Shown here piece after piece: positions 11,100 through 23,100 of a DNA stretch of 64,000 nucleotides. Position 1 is the stretch's first letter, and the number at the start of each line of letters is the position of its first letter. The translations under genes were made by a program, and so were the position numbers. The notes beneath the pieces are model-generated. The model did not search any database, was not told the origin of the DNA, and saw nothing but the letters and a program-made list of their open reading frames with translations. The stretch comes from Rostratula benghalensis (taxonomy: Eukaryota; Chordata; Aves; Charadriiformes; Rostratulidae): NCBI GenBank assembly GCA_013399305.1, contig VXAI01000025.1, positions 6,034,143 to 6,098,142 on the forward strand, read 5' to 3'.

Positions 11100-13600
11100 A
11101 ATAATTTACAACGCCACGCGGTGTCCAACTGGGAGGGGGACTGTGCAAGAAGCTTTCAACTTTTTTAACCCCAGGGATTATTCGTGGTGCTCCCTGGTGA
11201 GTGAGAGCTGGGGATCCACAGCCTGAGCCCCGTTGCACCCCGCTTTTTTGGTGCTGTATCACAGGCATGCACTGTTTGTGTGTCGGCACATCCGCTAACG
11301 ACCCGCCTCGACACAGGCAGGGAGAAGTGTTTTGCAGTAAAGGCAGTATAGGCTGTGTGATGTTTATTTAGAAAAGTGGAGATTGTAAAAAGGCTGCCAC
11401 AGAATTTGATCTATTTTGGCAGTAAAAAAGTCGGAAAGGAAATTTTTGGATTACATCTCCCATCGCTTGAATTGGATGGGGAGGCTATAGATAACAATCA
11501 GCTGTCTCGTGGACCAGATTATACTGTCTGGTAAATGTGAAGACACTCCATTGATTATAGGAGAAATTTTGGTGATTTACTGGCGGTGTTGGAGGTAGCT
11601 TAGGGAAGAATCCAGCCCTGTAAATACTCCTGCTTGTGAGGCGGAGCGAGAGCGAGGAGATGGGGTAGGAGAGCTGCTCTATTTAGAGAAGAATGGAGGG
11701 TCATTGTAAATGACAATTAGACACCTCTCCCACAGCCCTGACAGCTGCAGAGCAGCTCTGCTTTCAACCTGGAAATCCATTTCTTTTTCAAAACAGAAAT
11801 GCTCAGGGAAATAACTCAGGGGAAAGGAGCTCCATCTCATCAAAGATTGTACATTAAACAAGCAGATAAAAGATTTTTCTTGTTAGGCAGTGCAGTCCCT
11901 TCTCCCTCTAGTAATTACAGAAGTCAAATCAAAGTTGTCATTAACATTATTTAAGAAGTAATCTCAATTGGACCAACACAAGTGACAGCTGTGAACTAAT
12001 TTCATGCCAATGGGATCTAATTTGAGGGAACTCATGGATTACTTTTCCTGTGACCTTTTATTTATTCACAGTTGTGCAGTATTGTGATTTTAGCGCAAAA
12101 GGGGCATCTCAAACCTTACACCAACCCATCCCTTGACTTGGTTTTTTTACGAGCTGTCTTTGAATTCTGAAGCAGCTTTTTACATCTCTAAGAATACTTG
12201 AAGCATTTCCTCCATCCCCAGTATAAAAATCCTTATAGTATGACAGGTGAGTCATTAATTTGTGTCAAACTCCTCCACTGTGCCTTAAGTAAGGATATTA
12301 CGCGTTTGTCTCTAGGAACGAGGAAAAGAAAATGAGAAGTGGAGCTGCCGGAGGTCTGTTTGCACACCTGAAAGGAAGGTGTGAAGTGCTGTGTACAACC
12401 GGGTGGGATCAGAAAAGCAGTTTTGTACCCTGTGCTCGGTACAGAAAAATAGCGTGAAATTCTCCAAGCGGTGGCGAGGCGCGGTTTTGAAGTGGAGGAC
12501 TCCTTCTTTTTATCTCTCTCTCTCCCACCAAGCTCTGAGCCGCTAACGCGTGCGGCGTATGGACAACCGCTGAGGTCCGGGGTGACCGGGGATTTGTTAC
12601 AATATTCATTACCCTTTGATGCATGCACGTTTAACCCACTGGCCCGCCTGCATCGCTCAGCCCGTTTTTTACCGAATCCACGGAGGCTATGGGTTAGATA
12701 CAGCTCCTGGCTTCAGCATGCGGCGTGTCAGCTCAGCCCTGCACTGACTCATCCTCCCAGCGTTTGAAGTCCCCGTTTCCGGTGCTGGCACCAGTTTAGG
12801 TGGCAGCCGACACACGCGGAGTGTTTTGAATCCCTGCCCCGTGACTCCTCGGCTGACCCCAAGGTTTTCCAGGGGGAAGGAGGAGGAAAGAATGAAGGAG
12901 AAGTCAAAGGCCTATAATTTGGGTAACACAGACCCGTAAGCACCGTTCGCATCGTTGATGCTTTCCTTTTAATAGCCTTATGTGGCTCACAACTTAGGCA
13001 GCGTGGAAAGATGTGCCTAAAAATGTGCTTGTGGCAAAACAGAGTTACAAAACCTCAAGAAGAGCCAAGACGTGTCTTTGTCTGGAGAAAGTGCCTGTTG
13101 TCATTTTGGGAGAAGACAATTCATTTTGAGTGCTTCTGGCTGTCCCTGTGGCAGGGTGACCTTTATGTGAGAATAAATACAGTAATTCCTTTTTGATTAC
13201 AGAAAGAAGCAGCTTCATAATGGTAGCTCCCTATCTTCTGCCATCACCTAAAGTGGCGGGGGGGAACACACACCAGTCTGTCGTTCTGCTGGCACGCAGA
13301 TAAGCCTAAAAATTTGATCCTGTGTTGAAATGATTTGCTGTATCCCAGTGCTAGGAGTCAGGGCAGAATGACTGAAGAGCGGCGTGGCGCGTCCTTCTCT
13401 CTGCTTTCCTTTAAAAATCAAGAGGCTTTTAACTTTTTGGGTTTGACCGAATCACAATTAAAAAGAGAAAAGGAAAATATCACCTTGCGTTTGTTAACTA
13501 CAAAAATGCAATCCAGCGGCGCTGCCGGTGCTTTGCTATTTCCCAGGTCAATAAATGGTTCCCCTGACTTTAATAAACATTGATGCTGCAGGCTTGTTCT
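11100..13600. promoter_or_regulatory. CpG-enriched non-coding zone, enhancer- or promoter-like
   Basis: Clusters of CpG stand out from the AT-rich surroundings: near 11,110-11,310, near 11,640-11,655, densest at about 12,300-12,960, and again near 13,380-13,530. Between them lies AT-rich sequence with homeodomain-type TAATTA, TGACAGCTGT (TALE plus E-box) and ATCAAAG (TCF/LEF) words at about 11,900-12,000. I find no convincing coding exon. This looks like a regulatory block or an orphan promoter, by inference only. Confidence 0.4.
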
Positions 13601-15185
13601 ACAGTGATTGAACCTTTTTATAGTTTCAACCACTCACATTGCATGAAAGCTTGGAGTTTTTTTTTTCTTTCTTTTTTTCCTTTTTTTCTTCTTTTTCAGG
13701 AGGGGTTGGTTCTGATTGATTAAATTGTCATTTTCTGAGTTAGTTGCTGAATTATAACTTGGCATTTTTAACCGTGTGATTTGTTTAAAGAGACAGCTTT
13801 TTGATATAGCAAACCAGCTGAGAATTTTTAAGCAGTAAAAGGAAATTTTACTCACTTTGTTCTCAGCCTTTCATCACTGCCTGACAAAAATGCTCCTGAA
13901 AACAATGTAGAGGCTTATGATATGAGGAGAAGGTTTTTTAGATTCATGCTCACTTCTTTTTTTTTATTCCATCATGGAGCTGATCTCTGCAGTATTATAT
14001 TGCTTTCGATTAGTAGTTAGACACCTTGTTGTTGTTAACATGTTTATCTTTCCAAGGAGAAGGGAAGAGAGGGGGAATTAGAGACGTAAATGTGAGTGCT
14101 ACGCGAGGTGATATTAGGAGTGAACCGCAGAACTGTCCTTTGAACCAACTGATTTACCCCTTAATGCCCACAATGGGTTTCTTTGCACCAAAATGATTAC
14201 GCTCTGAACACATCTAAGTCAAATAACTGCAAGGCTTTCCCCTAAATTCAGACTGGGCCTGGTTCAAAGGGGCAAAGACTTTGTAATTCTTCAGATACTG
14301 GGAAAATCACATCCATGTGTCAATGCATTTTTTTTTTCATTTAGCCAGCTGCCACATTCCTTCTCTGTGCATTGGTTTCAAGGTCTGATTTGTTTTTTCT
14401 TTCCGCCTCTCCCCCCAATTTAAATCTGTATTTGTGACAGTAAAGCTGAAGTGAATGAGACTCACATAAAACACATGTGTGTTCAGAATGTGTTTGGCAA
14501 GAAAGGCCAACAAAACTGTCTTGTAACACATAACAGGGTGTCTTTTGCTTTTGATTTACAGTGCCTGCAGGGGAAATGGAATAATCTAATGGTCTGAATA
14601 TGGGAGATCTTACATTTGTTCACTGCAGTGTTACCCTGGGTGGACTCTGAAACAGTGTTAACACTGGAAGTCTCAGGGTATCAGTATGAAATACTGAAGT
14701 CCAATTATACTTCTGCTTGTACACTTTCCCTTCTCTGGCCATTTCAGCTCCTGCTCTGAAATAATAACTTATGACAGCGCAAAGCTGAATTTCAGCAGTG
14801 AATTATATCCTTGGCCTCTAAATTTAATTGCATGATTCTGCAGCTAAGCCTCTATCCATCTTGGTCCCTCTATTTCTTTTTGCCTCTTTTCCTCTATTTC
14901 TATACCATTCATTCAAAACCTTAAAAAGTGAAAAATAGGTGCCTAGGAAGAGGGCAAATTGTAAAACGAACATTTAAACTTCTTACCTGCCACCAATTCT
15001 TGAAGGTCTCTCACTAAAAAGATGGGGGTAGAGTTCACCAACGTTGGGGGTCAGGATGAAGTGTTGCAGGCTCTGGCAGTTTTTTTGCAGTGCTGCTTGT
15101 TCTGGTTACCCGAAAGAGGGTTGAGGAGCACCCTCTGCAAAACACCAGTTTGGATACGATCCAACCAGCCACATGTTTTACAGGA
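13601..15185. other. Intergenic stretch with T-rich tract
   Basis: No gene seen. A pyrimidine tract of about 45 nt (about 13,654-13,699) ends in TTTTTCAG, which resembles a plus-strand splice acceptor. No coding frame follows and no paired donor is evident. Confidence 0.45.
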
Positions 15186-15334
15186 TGTTGTGGCTGCCCC
15201 ATCCCTGGAAGGGTTCAAGGCCAGGCTGGATGGGGCTTTGAGCACCCTGGTCTGGTGGGAGGTTTCCCTGCCCATGGCAGAGGTGTTGTAACTGGAGGAT
15301 CTTTATGGTTCCTTCCAATTCCAACCATTCTATG
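15186..15334 (+). mobile_element. CR1 LINE 3' end, plus strand
   Basis: Contains the plus-sense CR1 3' terminus: 'ggctgccccatccctggaag', 'ggttcaaggccaggctggat', 'tggtgggaggtttccctgcc', 'catggcagaggtgttg' and the terminal 'ccaaccattctatg'. It is 5'-truncated. The sequence just upstream (15,110-15,185) may extend the element but is more diverged. Confidence 0.9.
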
Positions 15335-16722
15335 TCCCTTTTTCCCCCCCCTGTAGTGCCAAATGAAAGGTGACTGCTGGAAACAGAGCTGGGGCAGATG
15401 ACAGATTAGTGCTGTGATTCAGCGTGGCAAACCCGGTGTTCCTAACACCTTTGTTTTAATCAGCTGAAGATTTCACAGCAAGATGTTGATGCATGAGCAA
15501 ACTTTTAACAACAAGAGCAAAAAGTGAGGTATTCTTCTGCAATCATTAGTAAACACAATATGAGAAGATTTTTAGGAGAGTTGTTCGTGTTCATTTGAAA
15601 ATCATCTTGAGGCCATTTGATAGGGTGGGAAATAAGCTGTAACGTGAAAAAAGAGTAAAATATTCATTAAAGCTGTAATGATTTATATCATAACATTATG
15701 AGGTAGCACACTTTACCTCAGTACAGTTCCTCAATGACTGTTTTTCTAATTTCCATAAGTAATTGACCTCTCATTAGCAACTCATTAGAAAAATTGAGGT
15801 GATGTGGCAAACGCAAACCCACTGCGACAGAAACTCTGCATGTGAATAAATTATTGAAAACTCTAATGGATTCAAAATGAAGGACCACAGGAGCCTTCCT
15901 TTCTCTGACTGAAAAAGAAAAATGTTTCACTTACACCTGTAAAGTGAAACACTTTTCTCTAAATATCTGTAGCTGTGCACTCAACAGCCCTTCAATCCAG
16001 ACTTTGATTCATGGCTGATTTTCAAACACTGTGGACATTCGCATCTCCTTCTTGTAAGCAACTGCACAGGGAAAGGAATTAGCCAAACAATAAGACATTG
16101 GTACCACTATAGACACCACAGTTGGAAAAACTGAGTACAAGTATAGGAACAAGGCCAAGGTATTGCCTAATTTTGGAAGGAAATAAGCACCAACTGACAC
16201 TTCTGAGTGACTCCAGTCTCCGTGTGCGAACTTACCAAAAAAGATGTAATGCTGAATCCTTGTCCATGAGCAGTTGTTTCAGGAGGGAGGTGTCTGTCTT
16301 GTCCTTTTTATAGCCAGTGCTAACCAACACATGAATGTTAACAAGCTCAAATAATAGATTTCACCCACATTGAAGTGTTAACTTTAATAACCTTATATAT
16401 CTGTCTTTCTAGGAATCAATAAATCAATTTCAAGCTAGTTCTTCATCACTGCAATATTGTGAAAAGTGGGGCTGATATTTAACATAAAGTTTTATGAATG
16501 CTGAATCCTGATTGCTCCTGGACAAACCCAGGAAACCCACCCTCCCTTTTGTTTTTAATATGTCCCTTAAACTCCTGATGCCTATCTGAAACTTATTTCA
16601 AAGTAACTGAATTTATGCTTTTAGCACTGGAGAGCACCTCTTCCTAGAGCCATGACTGAGCTGAGTTGCAGGGCTAGTTAGGAAAGCAAACCCAGTACAA
16701 AAGCAGAAAGCTGAGGCTATGT
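15335..16722. other. Intergenic stretch between two CR1 copies
   Basis: Unique, AT-rich sequence between oppositely oriented CR1 elements. No gene, tRNA or other repeat was recognised. Confidence 0.5.
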
Positions 16723-17158
16723 TACAGAATCAAAGAATGGTATGGGGCTGGGAAGATCACATCCAATGATATGATCTGAAGATCACCTTGTCCAACCCCC
16801 CTGCCAAAGCAGGTCCACCTAGAGCAGGTTGCACAGGAATATATCCAGGCGGGTTTTGAATGTCTCCAGAGACAGATTCTCCACCACCACAGCAGGCAGA
16901 CTGTTCCAGGGCTCTGCTACCCTCAAAGTAAAGAGGTTCCTCCTCACATTTGGATGGAACTTCTTATGTTCAAGTTTGTGCCCATTTACTCTTGTCCTGT
17001 CACTGGGCACCACTGAAAAAAGCCTGGTCCGATCCTCCTGACACCCACCCTTTTAAGTATTTCTAGGTGTTGATGAGATCCCCCCTCAGTCATCTAGTCT
17101 CCAGGCTAAGAAGACCCAAGCCCCTCAGCCTTTCCTCATAAGAGAGATGTTCTAGAGA
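16723..17158 (-). mobile_element. CR1 LINE, second subfamily, minus strand
   Basis: The plus strand begins 'acagaatcaaagaatggtat' and continues with 'ccttgtccaacccccctgcc', 'aaagcaggtccacctagagc', 'aggttgcacaggaa', 'ctccagagacagattctcca', 'ctgttccagggctctgctac' and 'gaggttcctcctcacatttg'. This is the reverse complement of a CR1 subfamily distinct from the copies at 9.4 and 15.2 kb. The left end is the 3' terminus. The element is 5'-truncated near 17,158, where similarity fades. Confidence 0.92.
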
Positions 17159-20100
17159 GATATTACCCACACATGTGTCTTATATTCAGCATCTCCTCTA
17201 GGATTTTCAGGACTTCTATGGATAATAAGCTTTTTAAGTCCTTTAAAGTCCTGGGCAATCATTAGATTAGTGTAAACCATCATAATTATTTATTACCAAA
17301 TCTCTCTGGATAGCTCTATATGCTCTCTGTTGGAGCCCACCCTTTCCCACACAGTTACACACTCCTACACTGCACTTCCACGATGACTCATGGGCAGAAT
17401 TTCTTTAGGATTTAGGAATACATTTGGATTTCAGCCAGTTGTGGAAAATATACATGCTGCTTCTTACAGCCACACACATACTCAAGATGATTCTTTACAT
17501 ATGGGATGTGAATCGGTAATACTAAAAGCCTGAAGTTGAAGAACAAAATGCATTTATTTATTTTTTTTTAATCATTTATTCAGTCTTTTTGTGAGAGCAA
17601 AATACCTGATTGATTGCAAGGTAGAAATACACACCCAGAAAGAGATAATTCTCCTTATATATGTTGTTTTTAAAGAAGTCATTGTGCTTGGCATAAATTT
17701 AATGATTTAGCTGAAGTAATTCAAAACACTTCCCCTCCTTCCCTCAGAATGGAAGGATGAAGCTCACCTGTGGGAAATGTGTATTTTTGCAAGCCTTTGG
17801 GGGTACCCTTCTACTGCCCTTTGATTACCATAAGACCGGCTATGTCTTGCTTCTTTATGCTGAAACCTACTAATGGGAAAAATCAGAGTGCTATAATTCT
17901 GGGTCCAAACACAATTTCCAAACCTGCAATACTGCATCAGTATTCCGTGGGGCTACCAAAACCACAGATATTCAGGAACACACCGAAATAGCTGGGAAGG
18001 GTGTTGTTAATGACACCAACAAAAGGAAACAGCTAGGGTTTTTTTGTTGCAGCATGCTTTTAGTTGTTGTATGCAAAATGGTTTAATATCACCTTAATCC
18101 CAGTTTGCCATGTGAAAAACGACCCTGCCAATTTGATACAGAAGTAGAATATTGAGAAGTGGAACATTTTGTCTAATAGGGAAGAACTGACAAAGACAGG
18201 CTGAATAATGCTTAATTGGATAAAACTGACCTGATTGTGAATTCCAAACGAAATTAAAAATATTGCACTAAGATTTATAGTCTTTGTTTTCTGTCTGCTT
18301 TTTTCCTGCCTGTGTGAAACTGGGCTTAGTTTGTGTCATCAATATTTCAGTTTAGCAGCGGCATTATTTTCTTTATTGATAAAAGCCAAAGGCTAAATAT
18401 TGCGAGTCATTTGCCAGTGCCAGTATAAATGGGAACTCTCCGGTGTATGCAGTCCAGTTATTGATGTTTTTATTAGAAATCCTTATAAGGGCATATTCTG
18501 TCTTCCTTCTCACTGCCATAATGTGGAAATGAAGAAAATGGTAAAAGGCCTGTTGCACTTAGCTAACGCTAAGACAGTTTTTGACTGAACACACCTGTCC
18601 TGTGACTAGCCCTAGGAAGAATGTAAATAAGTTGGAGCACAGTGTCAGGATGTCTCAGCAACGTGGCTTTTTGTACTTTTGCCCATCGATGCCTCATCTC
18701 CTGTCCTGGCTATGGGGATGGAGCAGAATAACCTTCAGTGAAGCAGCCTCAATGAATACAATTTGACGTAGGATCTACCATCCCCTATTTCTCCACCTGC
18801 TTAAAACAGATCTCCAGTTCTCCAAGTACGTGAACCCCAACCCCGCCGAGTTCCTGCAGTACCTATTATCGTATCAATTCAGGGCAAGGCTGGTGCATGA
18901 GGACGCTGTAGGGAAATTCTTTGAGAAAAAAATTTTCGTAGAATTTTGAGTAGCCACTATAAAATGTCTGAACTTTTATCTGTGTTATTTTTTTCTCCCG
19001 CTCTGCTTTATAAACAAACATGACACTTTATTCTACAAAGTGATTTCTTTCTGAGTTATAGACCCACAGAAAAAGCATATAAAACCCACAAACCTTATTA
19101 TTTTTGGATTCTTGAAACTGAAAATTGATTTAAACCAAGTTCAGCCAGCAATATTTCCTCCCTGTCTGAGGAACTATATCCTGGGTTTCAGACTAAAGTA
19201 AATTTTTATAGGCACGTTGTAATTATAAACCCTTGAGAAACGGATTTTGTAGCAGGGACACTGGCACAAACACAGCTTCGCTGTAGTTACTCTGCCGAGC
19301 GCTGATGCGAAGAGGCTGAAAATCCATTCTCCCAAGAAGGAGCTTATTAAAAGACTGCAGTAGTTTTAATGACATTTCTCGTGACATCAAAATTATTTCA
19401 TTTCGAGTCGCAGAGCATCTCTGCCTCTGCATTTTTGAAGGTTCAAGGAGAAAATACTGCTGCAGCCTCACAGCTATGAGCAACGATGGAGGGAAGCAAT
19501 CCAGAGAGATAAATCTGCACCGGTACTCATATCCTCTCATGATGGGAGATGTAAATTAATCTGTTTAATTAGAGCAGCATATAATAATCATCACCAGGAA
19601 GGCAGGAGAAAGGTTTGAAAATACCATACAGGTTTTGCAAGCAATCTGGGTTCAGCTTTTCCTCCTAAATTGAAGAATAATAGCTAAAATGTCAGTGATA
19701 ACGGAATTCAAGATATGGAGGCTTGGCTCACATCAGATGTGTTCGGTGACTTACATTCTTATGGAGTCCATAGGGATCCTGGATTGATTTTCTTGCAATA
19801 ATTTTAAGCAAAACAGCTATTTTCAAGCAATATCCATTTCTGATTGGGCTGATCTTCGTACTATTTATCTCCTGTCATTTGTACACATGAATTCAAGTCA
19901 AATGATGGCAAGGTGCTTGGCCCAGATATATCACACCATAAGAGATTAAGTCCTGCTCACTTATCAGCCTTAAAGTACACTTTTCAGCTGTACAGGCATG
20001 CAGAAGCTTTACAAAGGTGAATAAATAGCTTTATCCTCATTTTAGAGGTGTTCAAAGGCAACGGTTAGCCCCAAAGCACACACTGACTCGGAGGCAGAGG

Positions 20101-23100
20101 TCCAAATTGCCTCCACTGTAACGTGTAGCCTCATCCTACATCCTCTGAAGCCAACAGGAAAATTTTTACCTACATCAAAGCAGAATATCCAGCCTCTGGC
20201 AGCAAGTTTGCTTGGCTTTCTTCTCATCTCCCTGGGTTTACTCACAGGAGGAAGGGGCTAAAATCTTACACCGTCACAAATGACACATGGAAGACAACAA
20301 GTGATGGCAACAGCATACGGGGAAGGGAGGAGAGTTTGGTGAAGCAGACAGACTGCTGCAGGCTGTTGAATGTGAAACAGCACAGTTTGTATTACAGCCT
20401 TTTTTTTTTTTCTTTAGGGATCTTTGGCATTGGTTATTTAATCAGTCAGAAAATGGAGCGGGAAGTGGAAAAAACACAGAAAACTCAACCTCTCCCGCAG
20501 GGCATGTGGGCAGCCAAAAATAGCTGCACGAGTTCAATAGTGGGGCTGGGGAAGTTTTCCAAAGTTTTTTAGAATCTCTGAGGAATTTTTGGCCCCTATT
20601 CTGAGAGAAAAAATCATATTGGTCTCCCTTTCTCTGTGCCAGTTCACTCATACGTGTACAGCAAATGCAGGCACCTGGGACTGAACTAAGCTCCTTCTGA
20701 AGTCAATGGCAAAGCTCTGACTGGCTTCAGTGGAGGCAGGATTCATCCCATTGTGAGGTGATCATATTTATATTCAATACCCTGCAACTTAAAGTGAGGA
20801 TTAGCAGAATTAAACTCTCCTAATTTGTATATCTCAGCCTGCCAAACCGCAATTAACTTTTGTGCGTTTGAATTAACAGGGAAAATTATTAACCACCCTT
20901 TCCTTGTGCAATTATCATTTTACACTCCTGGAAAATTTCTGCTAAATATGAAAAGTAGCCCACACCCCTGTGAACCTATCCCTCTTAATATCCTTTCGTT
21001 ATTAGAGCAGGAAACAATTTTTCACCCCATTGCTCCCATATGCAAGTGATGGTTGCCCAACACCACTGCGCTCCGCCGACTCGCTTCGCTGTGCTTGGGA
21101 CTAAGGTTGGCCTCTCTTCATGGGGGGACGGGACTCAAACCATTGAATTCACCCAAGGATAACACTTGGGTGCGTAGCCCATGGCAAAATATGATGACCA
21201 GCTGTTAATTTGTTAATTTTTTAATCCATGCAATGTGCAGGCTCAAACTTTCCCCTTCTCTGGTGCAAAAACTAAGGAGAACGCTCCGTTTGCCCTGGGC
21301 ACAGGGCGGCACAGCAGGATAAAGGCAGCATGAGGCAACCAGAGTTTTTTGCCTTATTTTCTTTACTTGTATGTGCCCATGCAACTCCACCCTTGCATAG
21401 GGCTAGCAAGGGTCCAGTTGGTGACAAAAACTCGCAGAGTTTTCCCATGGCACCTTCCCCTGAGCTGTAGCGCACCTTGTCCATTATATGAAAAGTCATG
21501 GTCATTTTTTCTTTAAACTTTAGTTCCCTGGGAAAAGTAAAATCTTAAGTATATATATATTTTTTTCACATATGAAATGAGAGGAGATATGTAAGAACAG
21601 ATAGCTTTTGATTTATATCTCACCCTTTTATAATAAATACATTTTTAACAACATAATGAAATTGTTGAACAAAAGTTCTTTTCCAGAAGAATAATCTTTA
21701 ATGGGTGTGAAATGCCTCACTGGGGTTTTGTCAGGTTTTAATTTCAGTTTGAATAAATAGTGTGAGACACCAGGCTGGGGAAGATAAAGGTGAATTTCAT
21801 CTGCTTCCAGCTTGTCATAATAGAAATAATAACTACGTTAGCCAAAAACAAGTTTCCAATTAGTTTCTCTAAAATTATATTATTCCCTTTTTTATAGATA
21901 CTGCAGCTCATTTTGGAACCTAATTTTGATAATATACAAACATTTTTAAACAGCTATTCCCACCAAAAGAATGACAAGTACAGGCTTTGGCAGCACACGT
22001 TGGGATCCTGTCTATACAGAAAAGCAGCCTTTGCTTTTCTGGAACTGAATCTTAAACAATGAAAAATAGAAAAATCAATTTAATATCTTTGCTAGGATGA
22101 AGACATCTTTCCTGAAAGACTTTATTTTAAAAGGCTGGATAATGATCTTTAAACAAGCCATTCTGCAGTTATAAAATACTTTTCTTCTGGAAAATACATA
22201 GCTGGTTCTTCCTTTAAGAAGAATTAGTGTGCTTTATAGGGGGCTTCAAGACATGGGAAAAGTGAAACAGTGCTGGCTCTTAAATGCAGCTGAAATTGGC
22301 TGATTTATACATCACATTAAATTCAGAAACCAACACTAATGTGGCTCAGAAAAAAATAATCTCAACACAAGGTTAATGTGTTTGAAAGGATCCGTTGAAA
22401 GGATGTAACAGGACTATATTCTGTTCAGCCCCACCCACTGATCTTCTCTGTGACAACTGTCATCTAATATGACTATATAGTGTAAAAATATGGATTTTAC
22501 TATTTTGGAAGATGCTTTTTTACACAAGAAAAAGCCAAGCTGTGGTGTCCTCTACAAGATACAATACAGGCTGAAATAATGCTTGTGCAATGGCACCATT
22601 TGTTTCAGGCCTGATCTGGCACCTTCTCCAAGCCTCTCCAGGGCCCCCACCTGACAAATTCAATGGTCAGACATGTCCCTGCACGGGCCAAGTTGGTGCT
22701 GAGCAAAGCTCCAGGTTTGTCCTGGATCTTACCTGGCTGCTTGTTTTCCCTAGATGTCCCAGGCTTCTGACTTGCAACTGCATTTCATGAGAGCTAAGCT
22801 CACCACTAAAACAAGTTTTTGAAGGCCCTGGAAAGAAGAGCAATTTGGTCGAAAGCGCAGCAGCTGTGGGGCTCACCAAGGGCTTAAAGCCATGGAGTAT
22901 GAGGCATGTGCCATGGCACTAGCAACTGAAATGAGTGTAGCATCATAGCATAGCATTACTTCCTTAGCTCTTTTGAGTAATGTAAAGTCAGTGTGGTTGT
23001 TTCTGCCCCCACAGGGGCTAATAATAGCAGCAGCACTTGGGGTATCACGAGTACAGCTTGAGCTCTGAGCCTACGTCAAGGAAGCCAACATGGGTGGCCC

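Noticed and set aside
13654..13699. Strong plus-strand splice-acceptor-like tract ending TTTTTCAG
   Set aside because: No open coding frame follows and no partner donor was recognised. A T-rich low-complexity tract is the simpler explanation.
15022..15356. Open frames at 15.0-15.4 kb
   Set aside because: They run through a CR1 3' end; the apparent similarity to the 9.4-kb frames comes from the shared repeat.
21060..21200. Possible tRNA-like T-arm (rev. comp. GGTTTGAGTCCC) in a small CpG-rich patch
   Set aside because: No matching A box, anticodon arm or acceptor stem could be fitted, so it is not a supportable RNA gene.
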